Assembly: GCA_030063045.1 (NCBI GenBank)
Contig: JAQSEB010000059.1
Coordinates: 2,046,001 to 2,110,000, forward strand
DNA: 64,000 nucleotides
Reading direction: 5' to 3'
DNA from: Pratylenchus scribneri
Taxonomy: Eukaryota; Nematoda; Chromadorea; Rhabditida; Pratylenchidae
In this document: positions 23,534 through 35,570 of the stretch, one piece after another
Position numbering within the stretch: the first letter of the stretch is position 1
How the letters are laid out: each line of letters opens with the position of its first letter
The notes under the pieces: generated by a model
The model's database searches: none
Told to the model about the DNA's origin: nothing
Seen by the model: only the letters and a program-made list of their open reading frames with translations
Program-made: the position numbers and the translations under genes

Positions 23534-24031
23534 TCAATATTTGATTAACCCAATTCCCTCATCAAGGGGATTGATTAAATTGAGGAGGGTTGATTGATTG
23601 GATGAAGGGGGGATTAGGTGAGGAAAATTAGGTAAATTTATTTTGAAATGGTTTTGAAGGTCAAGAAGAACACAAAAACTGCTGGCATTCAAAAATTGGC
23701 TAAAAGTACTCATTGGCCATCCATTTTGTGGTGAGCCATTGGCCAATACATATTTTTGAGGAAGAAGCCAAGCAACAAATCGGCGGCCATTGGGACCAAT
23801 AGAAAGGAGCGGAGGGGGGCAATTCAATCCGCCCGAAAAACACAAACAATAGTCCTCAAAGGGATTTTGGGGGAATTGGAGGGGGCAACATGGACAATTG
23901 GAAGGAGGCCGGAAATGAAAAGAAGATTTTAGGGGGAAATATGCAGCCGCGATCACAAAAATGATTGACTGGCCACAATGAGAAGGGTAAATAGGGCCAA
24001 GTCCCAGCCCTCCTCCCTTTCGACCGGACAT
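23534..24031 (-). CDS. Doubtful ORF, possible small secreted Cys-containing protein
   Basis: A 165-codon open frame lies upstream of and tandem to the proline-rich gene. It has a hydrophobic stretch near residues 20-35 (CGQSIIFVIAAAYFPL) and a Cys cluster (NCPCCPLQFPQNPFEDYC). The middle part uses codons typical of confident genes in this window, while the last 30 codons are low-complexity. No family was recognised and the start is arbitrary. It could be a real exon, a decayed gene or chance. Confidence 0.25.
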   Translation of the reverse strand: MSGRKGGGLGLGPIYPSHCGQSIIFVIAAAYFPLKSSFHFRPPSNCPCCPLQFPQNPFEDYCLCFSGGLNCPPPLLSIGPNGRRFVAWLLPQKYVLANGSPQNGWPMSTFSQFLNASSFCVLLDLQNHFKINLPNFPHLIPPSSNQSTLLNLINPLDEGIGLIKY

Positions 24032-24909
24032 CCGTCGTTGGCCCGCTTTTTTGGCTTAACATCCCATCCATCATCCATGCGTGCGCGGTCCATCAAAGTT
24101 AGTCAAATTGCTGGACATTTGGTCAATTGAATGAATGAATGAAGGGAAATGAAGCCATCCATTGGGCCCTTCAATCCCTCCACCGGCCACCCTCTCCAAA
24201 AAGTCTCGGCTTTCAATTTTGTGAAACGAATAAAAACAAGAAAATGAGGAAGAATCCGATGATGACGAAAACATTGAAAAGGAAGGGGAAGGGGGATGAT
24301 TGGATTGATGGAATTATTGATGAAAAGATATATATTAATTTTTGGGTCTTTATATTTGTGAATATTGAAACCATGAATCAAATTCCAAAATTAAGTTGAT
24401 TTGGCCTAATAAAATTATGGTAAAATAAACATTCAAATTGAGGAATAATTTCATTCATTTTAAGCAATCAATCCTTGCAACATAGATTCTATCTATGATT
24501 ATTTTATTTATTTATCATCAAATCCAAATACTTAATATAATTAATAATTATTATATATTCGCCCAAAAGATTTGTGTTCATCAGTGGTTTTTTACATACA
24601 TCTTCCAATTGTTCGCCCACTTTCTTTTTATTTGCCCATCGGCTATTGTTGGCCAAGCGGATCAGCCGTATTCCTCTTCCATCCTCAAATCACCAATAAT
24701 AATTTCAACAACACCAAAAATATGTTTTTGGAAGCATTTGTGTGCGAATTTTGTGCACACAAATAATTTTGTCAAGTATTTCCGCTAATTGCGTCGATTT
24801 TTGGACACAATGGAAGGGGAAATGGGATTTAAATGAGTGAGGAAAGTGCAAATTTCAAAACTGGCCCCCAATCCAAAACAATGGAAGAAAAAAATTTGGA
24901 AATTTTAGG
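24032..24909. other. Intergenic spacer
   Basis: Several short frames on both strands (for example 24139-24399 + and 24495-24788 +) are low-complexity or show no recognisable domain. I see no supported gene. Confidence 0.4.
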
Positions 24910-25515
24910 TGAAACACAAACATGCGGAATTAGTGCAAAAATACAAAACAGACGGAATTAGTGCAAAAACACAAAATAGGCGGAATTAGTGCAAAAACAC
25001 AAAACAGGCGGAATTAGTGCAAAAACACAAACAGGCGGAATTAGTGCAAAAACACAAAACAGGCGGAATTAGTGCAAAAACACAAACAGGCGGAATTAGT
25101 GCAAAAACACAAAACAGGCGGAATTAGTGCAAAAACCCAAAACATGCGGAATTAGTGCAAAAACACAAACAGGCGGAATTAGTGCAAAAACACAAAACAG
25201 GCGGAATTAGTGCAAAAACACAAAACAGGCGGAATTAGTGCAAAAACACAAAACAGGCGGAATTAGTGCAAAAATACAAAACAGGCGGAATTAGTGCAAA
25301 AACACAAAACAGGCGGAATTAGTGCAAAAACACAAAACAGGCGGAATTAGTGCAAAAACACAAAACAGGCGGAATTAGTGCAAAAACACAAAACAGGCGG
25401 AATTAGTGCAAAAACACAAAACAGGCGGAATTAGTGCAAAAACACAAAACAGGCGGAATTAGTGCAAAAACACAAAACAGGCGGAATTAGTGCAAAAACC
25501 CAAAACAGGCGGAAT
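24910..25515 (-). repeat. 28-bp tandem array (satellite B), about 21 copies
   Basis: Units of GCGGAATTAGTGCAAAAACA plus CAAAACAG are the reverse complement of the array at 3.5-4.0 kb. A few units are 27 bp because one A is missing. The array is intergenic. Confidence 0.95.
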
Positions 25516-25950
25516 TAAAATAGGAAAAATACAAAACAACAAGCTTAATTTGGTCAAATAACCAAACGAAAATTGTGGAGGATCATTTAAGGAAAAATTT
25601 CATTCCCCGCTTAAGATGCATTGAACATTCTTTTAGTCTCGCGCGCGAAATACTGTCTCGAAATGTCTCTAGGGGAATTGTGGCGGATTGAAGGGAAAGT
25701 GGTTAATTTCGCGGGAATTTGTGTGGATCTTTCGAAAAGAAGGAGTTATAATGAACTTGAAAATGAACAAAAATGGTGAAAGCGGGGATTGTTGTGCCCT
25801 TGGATCTTGAATGGATGATGGCACTTCACCCGTATTTGAAGGTAGGGATGGTCAAAACACTGGAACCAACCAAATGGGATCATTCCATGTTGAATTGACC
25901 AATCACCTCCCATCCATCCATTGTATTACTTCAATTCTCACCCAATCCCA
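25516..25950. other. Spacer upstream of the Met/Cys/Gly-rich gene
   Basis: This holds the likely promoter of the gene starting at 25951. A CG-rich patch (CTCGCGCGCG near 25637) stands out from the AT-rich surroundings. No gene was seen. Confidence 0.35.
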
Positions 25951-26663
25951 ATGTTTCTCCATTCAATGGCACTTTTCCTTCTCCTCTATTTCGGCAAATT
26001 TTCACCACTGATTGCCGCAAATGAATTGGCCACTTTGCCAATGGATGATGCCCACTCATTCAATGGCACCAATGAATTGGCCCATCCAAGGCGGGTGAAA
26101 CGCCAATTTGGCTTTGGTGGATTCGGTGGCCTCGGTGGATGTTGCCCTTTCGGGGGCATTGGCCCAATGATGCCAATGTGCTGCCAAATGCCCATCATGG
26201 CACCGGTCAGACATTTTTACTCAAAATGTTGGGAATATAGAGGATTTTTCATTTTGGCCATTTAAATTGGGGAAAGTCATATTTCATAATTTTAATGCTA
26301 CGAAAAGTAACATATTTGCTTAGAAAAATTCAAAAATAGAAAGAAAATACATATTTATGAATAATTTCTTTTCATCTTTCAGTGTTGCATGTCACCCATT
26401 TTGCCACCCATCCTTCCGCCCCCAATGCCAATTTTGCCAATGCCAATGATTGGTGGTTGCTGTTCATGTTGCATGCCAATGGTTGGTCAAATTAATTCCC
26501 TCATCATTTTATTCCACTTTAGTGTGTCCCAATTTGTGTTCGCTCTTCTTGTGGAGGCGGATTATTTGGTGGTGGCCTTTTCGGCGGAGGATGTCCCTTT
26601 GGGGGATGGCGTCAAAAAATGATGGCCAAACAGCGGAAGAAGGGGAAAAAATTATTGAAATGA
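25951..26663 (+). CDS. Secreted Gly/Met/Cys/Pro-rich protein with furin-like site
   Basis: Three exons (25951-26205, 26383-26481, 26523-26663) give 164 residues; the second intron is only 41 bp. A signal peptide (ALFLLLYFGKFSPLIA) is followed by a propeptide-like segment ending RRVKR, a furin-type processing site. The mature part alternates Gly-rich stretches (QFGFGGFGGLGG) with Cys pairs (CCPF, MCCQM, GGCCSCCMPM) and Met/Pro/Ile runs. The tail is basic (KQRKKGKKLLK). No family was recognised. The composition resembles structural secreted proteins of cuticle or eggshell, and the basic tail and Cys pairs are shared with the two proline-rich neighbours. Confidence 0.75.
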
Positions 26664-27441
26664 TGGAATCCATTCTGTTTTTTATTTAAATTATATAAAC
26701 ATTAAATTCCATTGATCAATTCAATCACTCCCGAATAAATAATATTTCTAATTAATAAATATCTAATGATCATTTATTGATGTCCAAGGCCAATTAACTC
26801 AATTCCCAATCTTCAATAAATATTTATTTATTATTGTATTTGTTTTGTCCACTTCCATTAATTGTTTTCACGCATCATTCTCAATTGATTCATTCCCTGA
26901 GGCCCACACAAAATCAATCCACTCCACATCCATCCATTTGGCCACTTTGTGATTGGTCATCAATTTTGGTCCCCAACATTTTTGCCACCCTTTCCTCTCC
27001 CATTTATTTGCTTTCTAGCTCATTTCCGCCGTCGCCAAATTTTTTCCTTTGGGCCTCAAATTTCCTCTTCCAGACTTTCTAAAACTCGCGCGCAAATTCC
27101 AAAGAGGCCAGCCAACCTAAAGGGTCAGTCGATAGGCGGTGGTCAAAAATCAAAATGGGGAAGGAAGGAAGGAAAATTGGTTGCTCTTAATTATTGAGTG
27201 GGACAACACAAAAGTGCGCGCAAGGATGGCCAGAAGGCGGCGAATGATCGAAGTGAGGAAGAAAAATTAGAGGAAGTTAGCGATGATGATGGCCATGTTG
27301 CTTGGGAATGGACACTCACCAACCAACCAACCAACCAACCAACCAGCCGCCAAAACAATCCCTCCAATACAATCACATCATCTTCCTTCCCTTCTCCACT
27401 TTTTTACTAAAATAATTGAAGGCGGCAAAATATTATTAAAA
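26664..27441. other. Intergenic spacer with an AACC microsatellite
   Basis: This is the 3' flank of the Met/Cys-rich gene and 5' flank of the next proline-rich gene. Frames here are short and low-complexity. An ACCA-type microsatellite lies at 27318-27345. Confidence 0.5.
27318..27345 (+). repeat. AACC microsatellite
   Basis: About six to seven perfect copies of AACC within the spacer. Confidence 0.9.
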
Positions 27442-29236
27442 ATGATGCCATTAAAATGGGAACAAATGGCAGCGAATGGCGAAAAAAATCAGCGACGGAA
27501 TGGAAAACAGTGGAGGATTTTGCTTCTCAATTTCATCCTTTTGTTGGGCAATTATGTCATTTCGGCCAATTCAATGCCAAAATTGCAGGTGATTTGTTGG
27601 CTGGCTTATTTAGAATTGGCCATTTTCCAATGATTTTGATGCCAAATGAAAAAGAAAAAACACATGATAATGAATATACAAAAATGAATTAAATTATTTG
27701 GCCAATACAAAATATCCAAATTGTGGGAATTCCTTTTAAATATGGAACCACAAATTCAATTTATTCTCAAAATTTGGCCAATCTATCCCAGTCCCATCAG
27801 ATTGGCCCCATTCACCGAAGGCATCGTCGCAATTTTCCTTCATTGATCAACACAAATAATTCCCCATGCCCTCATCCATCATTACCAAATTGCCCTGGGG
27901 AAGAGTCAGTGGAGAATAATGAAGGTGGCAATTTGGTCCAAAAACGTGATCAACCAACGGTGCTCTTCTTTGGGCCACCTTCCCCCGGATGTTGTTTGCC
28001 TGGCCCGCCGCCAATTTGCATGAATTGTAAACCGGATAAAAATCCATTGATCGTCCAGTTCACTGGCCCAGGCGTGCCTCCTCCTCCAATTCCATTCCCT
28101 CCGCCCCCATTCATTGGCCCACCTGCCGTTTTTGGGCCTGCGGCTGCGCCAATTCCTTTGCCACCGCCACCAATTTGGTGGAATCCAAAATGCAAAATGT
28201 TTGCGAATTAATTTATTAAATATTCCACAATTTCAGTGGCTGCGGTGATTCGTCCGAGGAGAATTGCATTCAGCTGAGAATTTCCATCAAAAATTGCGAC
28301 GATGATGACAACCGGCCACGCATCATTTCTGTGCCAATTCCACCTCCGCCTCCATTCCCTCCATTGTTGCCACCGCCCATTCCAATTCCTCCTCCTCCAC
28401 CGCCAATCCCATATCCGTCACCTTTGCCACCGGCTATTCCAATTGTTGGCCCCCCGCCTCCTCCATTTCCGCCTTATCCTCCTTTGCCTCCGCCGCCCCC
28501 ACCACCACCGCCTCCTCCTCCACCTTTTGTGCCACCGCCTCCGCCGATTCCATTTCCTCCTCCGCCTTGTGTCCCAATTGGTAAGAAAATTAACTTTTTA
28601 TGGGCCAAACCCATCCATCCCCCTTTTCATTTTACCCTTTTTAATCAAGCAAAATTATAATCCTACTTATATCCCTTTCCCCAGGCTCACCATGTTCTCC
28701 GAATGCCTTCCTCATCACGGTTCGTCCATTGTTGCCCGGACTCGGTGTTCCAGGTCCACCGCCTCCTCCGCCAATTGTTGGCGGCTTTCCTTTGCCTCCG
28801 GCCTATCCGCCACCGCTTTTGCCGCCTCCTCTTCCCCCAATTCCGCCAATTGGCCCATTGCCACCTCCACCGCCTCCATTTCCGTTCCCACCTCCGCCAA
28901 TTCCTCTGCCACCGCCGCCTCCTCCTCCGGCTATTGTCTTTCCATTTGGGCCGCCAACATCAATTGCTCCATCGCCGGCACAAATATTCCATCCGCCTCC
29001 AATGCCTCTTCAACCACCTTTGCCACCTTGCCAAAGATGTTGCCGACGATGCGGCTGTTGGCCTTTGTTGATGGCCGATTGTGATGATTCGACAGCATCA
29101 TTGGATTTTAGTGAGTTTTTCAATAGAATAAAAAATTGAATATTATATAGGCGATGATGAATGGAATGGACGAAGAAGGTGGAAAAGAAATAAAATAATT
29201 TGGAGGAATGAAAGGCAAAAAAGGAATTTGGCATAA
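27442..29236 (+). CDS. Proline-rich secreted or membrane-anchored protein
   Basis: Five exons join in phase: 27442-27588, 27792-28198, 28237-28580, 28685-29110 and 29151-29236 (469 residues). A basic N-terminus precedes a hydrophobic signal or anchor (ILLLNFILLLGNYVISA). Four Pro-dominated blocks are separated by short conserved-looking Cys segments: GCCLPGPPPICMNCKPDK, CGDSSEENCIQL with KNCDDDDNRPR, CVPIGSPCSPN and CQRCCRRCGCWP. The C-terminus is strongly basic (RRRWKRNKIIWRNERQKR). The layout (signal, Pro runs, Cys pairs, basic tail) parallels the minus-strand gene at 18.9-23.2 kb, but the exon-per-repeat structure is absent. A structural extracellular role is inferred. Poly-Pro frames in other registers are shadows. 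Confidence 0.75.
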
Positions 29237-30328
29237 AAGTACCAATATATTTGGCCATTATTTATTTATATATTCCATAAGAAAATGATGCAAATTTTAT
29301 AAAAACTGAAGAAGATTAGATTAAAAAAGGTTGTCAATTCTCCCTAGGAAAAATAAAGAAAAAAGCGTACTCTACTGTAATAGAAACTAAAAAGAAAGAT
29401 CGGAGGAAGAGGAAGCCTAAGGGTACATCTCCACAATAGGCAAAAAGGATACAGTACAAATTTGGATACCTCCAAAGTGGTTGAAAGAAAGAAAATAATA
29501 ATAGTTTAATATTACTAACATATTTAAAAATTGAATTCTTGGGTTTGTTAATGTGTGGGAAGCTTACAAATTAAACCATTATTCCGGAATTTGTTTTTAA
29601 TTTTATCCAGAAAAAAACATATTTGGCGAACAATTTCTAGAAAGTGAAAACACAATTGTAAAATATATTTTGGCGAACATTTTCCGTAAAGGAAAAACAC
29701 AATTGTAAAACATTTTCCGGAAAGAAAAAACACAATTGTAAAACATTTTCCGGAAAGAAAAAACACAATTGTAAAACATTTTCCGGAAAGAAAAAACACA
29801 ATTGTAAAACATTTTCCGGAAAGAAAAAACACAATTGTAAAACATTTTCCGGAAAGAAAAAACACAATTGTAAAACATTTTCCGGAAAGAAAAAACACAA
29901 TTGTAAAACATTTTCCAGAAAGAAAAAACACAATTGTAAAACATTTTCCGGAAAGAAAAAACACAATTGTAAAACATTTTCCGGAAAGAAAAAACACAAT
30001 TGTAAAACATTTTCCAGAAAGAAAAAACACAATTGTAAAACATTTTCCGGAAAGAAAAAACACAATTGTAAAACATTTTCCAGAAAGAAAAAACACAATT
30101 GTAAAAAATATTTCATGGAAAAATAAAACACAAATTTTTGGAAAACAAAAACACAAAAAGCTGAATTAACAAAACACAAAAATATTTGAAGGAATAAAAA
30201 AAACATGTTTCGAAAAATAAAAACATAACATATTTGCAAAAACATATTAAATTGATTAAATCTGTATTTATCGAATATATTTAAATCAAGACTAAATAAT
30301 TTGATTATGGATGGATTTTTGTATAAAA
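29237..30328. other. Intergenic spacer around the 33-bp array
   Basis: Apart from the tandem array at 29.64-30.12 kb, this AT-rich stretch holds no supported gene. Confidence 0.6.
29640..30115 (-). repeat. 33-bp tandem array (satellite A, short form), about 13 copies
   Basis: The unit CATTTTCCGGAAAGAAAAAA plus CACAATTGTAAAA repeats every 33 bp. It is the reverse complement of the 47-bp unit minus a 14-bp block (CATTTTTTGGCGAA). The first unit, near 29655, still carries the longer form. The long minus-strand frames here are artefacts. Confidence 0.95.
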
Positions 30329-32687
30329 TCAATTTTGTCCTTTCCCATTCACCATTATTGGCCCTTCCTTTGGCATTTCAGCTGGAAGCAGCCATTCCGG
30401 TGCCAACTTTTCCATTTTCTCCACAATATCTGCCATTGCTACCAAAGTTCGTCGGCCAATTCGACTTAGTCGGTGTTCCAGATCGGGCATTTCTGCCCAA
30501 ACACGTTCAAAGAATGGCACAACCATGGCGCAGCAAATCGACTGACCGACCATGGCCAAATCATAGGCCACTTCAAGCTGATTAGCGGGGAAAGGGAATA
30601 TGAAAAAGAGAATTCTGATGTACAAAAGCCAATTAAAGATCATCTTTTTTCTTAACTTATAATAGACCAAACTAATTGTTTAAGACACAAATCAGGAAAT
30701 GATTGACCATTGAAATAGTTTCTTAGGCCAAGTAAATTTAATTAATTTAATTCCTTTCTGACCTCTTTAACCCCATATTTGACCGGTTCCATTCCCTTTT
30801 CCGCCAATTTTGTGTTCAATGTTTTCAAATAATGGCCAAGAAGGCGATTGTCCTTCTCCAATTCATGACGCAATTCTGGCTCTATGCTCATCGCCGTCAG
30901 ACGGGCAATATCCATCATTGGATTGCCTGAGGGAGCAATCAAAGTTTATTAATTTTCTCCTTTTAATAAATTATTTAATTGCAAAAATTATTGGCAAAGA
31001 TCCAGTTTTGTATAATTTAGGATCATTTACCCTTTTGTGTAAGTTGCCAATCGATGACGGCGGCCAATTCATTTTCGTTTTTATTTTGCCAAAGAATATT
31101 ATTCACCCAAAGATCGCCATGAACCAGCATTTCGGCTATTCCTAAAAGGGACACATACTTTTGGGTACAATCCATCCCCATTTGTGCCAAACCCAATTCC
31201 TCTTCAATTTTCTTTTGGGCCCATTTAAAAAATTCCATTCCTTGGAACATTCGGCCCAATCTTTTCAATGGAATTGCCAATCTTTCTGTAAAATCCTTGA
31301 TTGTATTTTTTCCCATTCCCTGGGGCAACCATCTTTCAATTGTTCCTTCATTGCTTCCATCCATTTTCCAGAATCCTCTTTTTGATTTTCATTGCCGAAC
31401 ATTTCATCATAAGTAATGAATTTTTTTTGCCAATTTTTTCCGCTGCAATTTGACAAAATATGAGCATGCAAATTTGCTAAACTTTTGGTCAAACGGAAAA
31501 CCTTTAAAATGGTACAAAACATTATGGCGTTGGGCACAAAAAGGATATGCCAATGTCAATAATGCTTAAAGGCCTTTCCTATTTATCCTACTGTACCCCA
31601 CACTTTTTGTCTAATCTCCCTGTCATCCTTTCCATCAAATATTGCCCCAATCTGCCTTTTTTAAACCCGCTCATTTTCCCTCACATGTTCACTTTTCATT
31701 TACTTCTTTTTTTTCATGTTCTTTTATCACATTTTTCCACACAACGCAAAAATAATAATTGAAAGATTCTTTCTTCTAAAATCCCCATCCTATATTTTGG
31801 AGGCCTTTTAAGCTTAGGGCGAGAGCCTAGGCCCACTGTCGCCCCAAACAACATTAGCCTTATTAGGATAATATGGTCGAAAGAGGTGAAATTCTGATTA
31901 AAAATTTGGACACCTGTTCCTCATTGAATCCATTGGCAAAATCGGCCAAATGTGCGTCCTGCAAATCCTCCATCGCAATTAGGCCCGCTTCATCAGTTTT
32001 GCCTTCGGCCATTCCAAGTTGGGTGAAATAAATTTTTGGTATTGGAATTGGGCATTCATCCACGATGGACGATGCATTTATGAATTCATAAAATGTGCAT
32101 TCATTTCGGTGAATATTGGAAATAAATGAATTTTGGATGAAATTTTCGGCCATTGTTTTTTCATCTAATTTGCCACCAATTTCATTTTGGCCATTATTCC
32201 CATCTTTGTCCAATTTCATTTCGACCATTTCCTTCACTATTTCCGTCCATTTCTCCTCGCCAAGAAAACTTGCAATCAATGTCTTTACCCTATCCATTGT
32301 GATTACTTTCAAAATCAATGAAAATGGCAATGAATTATTGGGCACATTTCCATTATTTAGATGGCACATTTTAATTTTGCAACGAAAAACTCGAGAAGTG
32401 AAACCATTGGTGGCACTCAATTGGATGGATTCAATCTACAAAAATGAATTAAAAGGGCATTTACTCAGTTTTTGATATAGTATTTTATTCAAAAAATGAT
32501 AATTTAATCTATGAGATTCAAAGGAGCTGAGACGGACCTCATGAATTCGTTCACCGCCTTCAATACGTTCTTTCAATGGATCGCATTTTTCGGACAATTT
32601 TTCGAAAACTTTCCCATAACTCAGATCGCCACATTCGGGGAAACATTGATCAGCCAATGATGGGTGGACAAAAATTGAAGAAGTCAT
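30329..32687 (-). CDS. CHK-kinase-like / ecdysteroid-kinase-like protein (nematode DUF1679 type)
   Basis: Six exons join in phase: 32538-32687, 31914-32435, 31330-31501, 31031-31285, 30763-30926 and 30329-30577 (503 residues, somewhat longer than the usual 400-430). The protein-kinase-like fold is visible. An N-lobe has SLILKV, the segment NECTFYEFIN with PKIYF, and the hinge-like GLIAMEDL. The catalytic loop MLVHGDLWVNNILW (HGD with downstream N) and the metal-binding IDWQ (in AAVIDWQLTQ) follow. The family is thought to phosphorylate small molecules such as steroids or choline-like substrates; the substrate here is unknown. One 44-bp intron (31286-31329) resolves an apparent frame change. 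Another intron carries the dispersed element at 31.56 kb. Catalytic residues look intact. Confidence 0.85.
31560..31690 (+). repeat. Dispersed intronic element, copy 2
   Basis: It matches 21274-21390 in order and spacing of blocks (CCTACTGTACCCC, CTTTTTGTCTAAT, CAAATATTGCCCCAATCTG). It lies in an intron of the CHK-kinase-like gene. Confidence 0.55.
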
Positions 32688-33336
32688 TTGAATGGTATAA
32701 ATTATGAATGGTTATTCCTTGTGAGAATAAAAAGGGTTTTGAAAGTTCACTTCAATCAAAAACATGGAGGGGGGTTAATAAGGAAATTTGGCATAAAAAT
32801 TTGTTAAATTGATAAGGAAAATTGGGTCGTCTAAATATTAAAAATAAACACAAATTGTCCATCGTCTCGGTTCATTTGGATGTCCTTTAAACCTTGAATG
32901 AATGAATGATAACAAAAATAAAAGATAATAAAATAATTCTATTTCATCAACAAAACTCATGATTACCAAAATAATGACAATTATTCCCGATGAATAAATC
33001 TCATTAGCATTGAGTACACGGGTGATCTCTTTGTTTTTTTTAATTAAAATGAACATTATGAAATATTTTAATTCAATTTTTGTGTGTAAAATTTATAATT
33101 GGTGGATTACAAAAGAAAAGCATGTGTGCTACATGAATTTATATATGGAAGGAGGATTAAAGGCACATTGTGTCAGTATGTCAAAGAAGGGAGAATTTTT
33201 TAAATTTAATTCATAAAAATGAGAATTTGAAAAGTCCATGTATTGTTTTTGAAGGGTGGATGTGCCTTTTAGGGTCAATCTTTCTGCATTTGAGGTGGTC
33301 CATTCATTCAATTCGAATTTACTTAGCCAGTCCAAT
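32688..33336. other. Spacer between the CHK-like and Pmp3-like genes
   Basis: AT-rich. Short frames on both strands lack recognisable features. It probably contains the promoter of the CHK-like gene and the 3' end of the Pmp3-like gene. Confidence 0.5.
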
Positions 33337-33726
33337 TTAGGTGAAGAAGCAATACCAGAGTGCGTGAAGAACGGCCGGCAGCCAAAGCAAGAAGCTGAAA
33401 ATAAAAAAAAAATGGTTAATTGTAATTCTTTGAAATTTTATTTTGAAAGGAAGGAAGGAAAGTGAGATTAGGTGAATTTGCCTTTAGGAAATTAATCTAA
33501 TAAATTATTTCTTTTTGGATTGAATTGATGGGTACAAAATACGGTAATCATAAAAAAACCCACCAAAGGACAATGCTGATCAGCACGTGAACATTGCAGT
33601 CCGAATTGGCATGGATGAAGATGGCCAGAGGCTAAAAATAATAAACAATTTATTCATTAAATAAATATTTACCGGCAAAATAATGCAAAGAATCAATTCG
33701 ATGATTTGTTGAGCGTCGACTGCCAT
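33337..33726 (-). CDS. Pmp3 / UPF0057 small membrane proteolipid
   Basis: Three short exons (33673-33726, 33564-33631, 33337-33394) encode 59 residues in phase, too short and split to appear as one frame. The family pattern is clear: an N-terminal helix ELILCIILPPLAIFIH, the polar turn ANSDCNVHVLI, and a second helix with LWLPAVLHALWYCF. Pmp3 proteins are two-helix plasma-membrane proteolipids that affect membrane potential and salt tolerance in yeast. The length matches the usual 50-60 residues. The only unusual point is the density of introns in such a short gene. Confidence 0.9.
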
Positions 33727-34784
33727 TTTTCAATTAATAATTGATAATTAGATTTTTATTTTTCTGTATTTAATTCTCTGAAAATAATAATATTTAAATA
33801 AATATATTTATTGTGCCTCCGGCTCTGAATGAGAAGCTCCCTTGGGGGATAATTAAAAGCTCATAAATAATGCTGAAGGATTGGAAAGGGACGGCTGCCA
33901 ATTTTGTTGGCTTTTTTTTTTGACAGACTGAGCAGCCGTATATGGGGATGCCGAGAATACCAATGATGGACAAGTTGGAAGAGGGTCGAGAAAAAAATGG
34001 AAAGGATGACTTCAAATGAAATGGGGAAGAAACGCGAAATGCACGCAATTTGCTTCCATTTTTGGTATTGTGAGGAAAAAAGAACCATCATGATATCAAT
34101 AAAATAAAGCTAGTAGTTTCTTGGTTGGATTTGTTTGACAGGAATTTTCCGGTATTGAGTCAAAAAATATGAATCGACGGTTGATTCCGCCACCTTACAT
34201 AATATTGAAGTGGTCGTCGATTCCTTTCTATAAAAATGAGTAAAGGGTGCGCCCTTCAAGAGCCATAATTGCCTTTAAAGGTGGAACCTAAGAAGAGGCG
34301 CCCTATTTTTCATGAATCACCCTCAGGGTCAGGGGGATTGGTGACATGATGATGAATAAAAAAAGGAAAGAACTCGATCAAATCTGTCTTTGATATTGGA
34401 TTTTGTTTTGGAATATAAAAAACTCAAAATTAGGATTAAATTCTATTAAATAGCTCTGTTTGTAATACATTTTGGATTGAATAATGCAATAAAAATGTTA
34501 AGAATTGCTCTTATAAAAAGAGAATTTAACGGTGGTTTTACTGACTAATAAACCAGTATTTCTTTTACTTTAAATGGTTGTTGGTTGGAGCGAAAAGGAA
34601 TTGATGGATAATTGTGTGGAATGGAAACAAACAACCCTACTACTATTTTTGTTGATTTAGATGGAAATATGGACAATTTTAGTTTAATATCGTTCATTTA
34701 TTGAATCGATTGTGCGGAAACTTGTTGGAAAAACTGGTTATTGAATATTTTTGTAATTAGCCCATTCGGGGCTTTTAAAGGTTG
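33727..34784. other. Intergenic spacer
   Basis: This is upstream of the Pmp3-like gene. Frames such as 33794-34048 (-) have no recognisable domain. I see nothing else. Confidence 0.5.
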
Positions 34785-35570
34785 GTGAACATTTTCCGGA
34801 AAGACAAAACACAATTGTAAAACATTTTTTGGCGAACATTTTCCGGAAAGAAAAAACACAAACATTTTTTGGCGAACATTTTCCGGAAAGAAAACACAAT
34901 TGTAAAACATTTTTTGGCGAACATTTTCCGGAAAGAAAAAACACAAACATTTTTTGGCGAACATTTTCCGGAAAGAAAAAACACAAACATTTTTTGGCGA
35001 ACATTTTCCGGAAAGAAAACACAATTGTAAAACATTTTTTGGCGAACATTTTCCGGAAAGAAAACACAATTGTAAAACATTTTTTGGCGAACATTTTCCG
35101 GAAAGAAAACACAATTGTAAAACATTTTTTGGCGAACATTTTCCGGAAAGGGAAAACACAATTGTAAAACATTTTGGCGAACATTTTCCGGGAAGAAAAA
35201 ACACAATTGTAAAACATTTTCCGGAAAGAAAACACAATTGTAAAACATTTTTTGGCGAACATTTTCCGGAATGGGAAAACACAATAACATTTTTTGGCGA
35301 ACATTTTCCGGAAAGGGAAAACACAATTGTAAAACATTTTTTGGCGAACATTTTCCGGAAAGAAAACACAATTGTAAAACATTTTTTGGCGAAAATTTTC
35401 CGGAAAGAAAAAAAAACACAATTGTAAAACATTTTTTGGCGAACATTTTCCGGAAAGGGAAAAAACAATTGTAAAACATTTTTTGGCGAACATTTTCCGG
35501 AAAGAAAAAACACAATTGTAAAACATATTTTGGCGAACATTTTCCGGAAAAAAAAACATAATTATAAAAC
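34785..35570 (-). repeat. Mixed 47-bp-type array (satellite A), about 18-19 units
   Basis: Units carry TTTTGGCGAACATTTTCCGG, AAAGAAAA and CACAATTGTAAAACA in minus orientation relative to the array at 22 kb. Unit length varies because some lack the ATTGTAAAAC portion or one A. Repeat-driven frames on both strands are artefacts. Confidence 0.95.

Noticed and set aside
27950..28195. Gly-rich minus-strand frame
   Set aside because: Complement of Pro codons in the plus-strand gene.
28302..29084. 260-codon Leu/His/Ser-rich plus frame
   Set aside because: Out-of-register shadow of the proline codons in the gene at 27442-29236; it crosses real splice sites.
29548..30332. Minus-strand frames of 157-231 codons with FTIVFFLSGK-type repeats
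   Set aside because: Three-frame open translation of the 33-bp satellite array.
31265..31364. Apparent frameshift in the CHK-kinase-like gene
   Set aside because: A 44-bp GT-AG intron (31286-31329) joins the two frames in phase.
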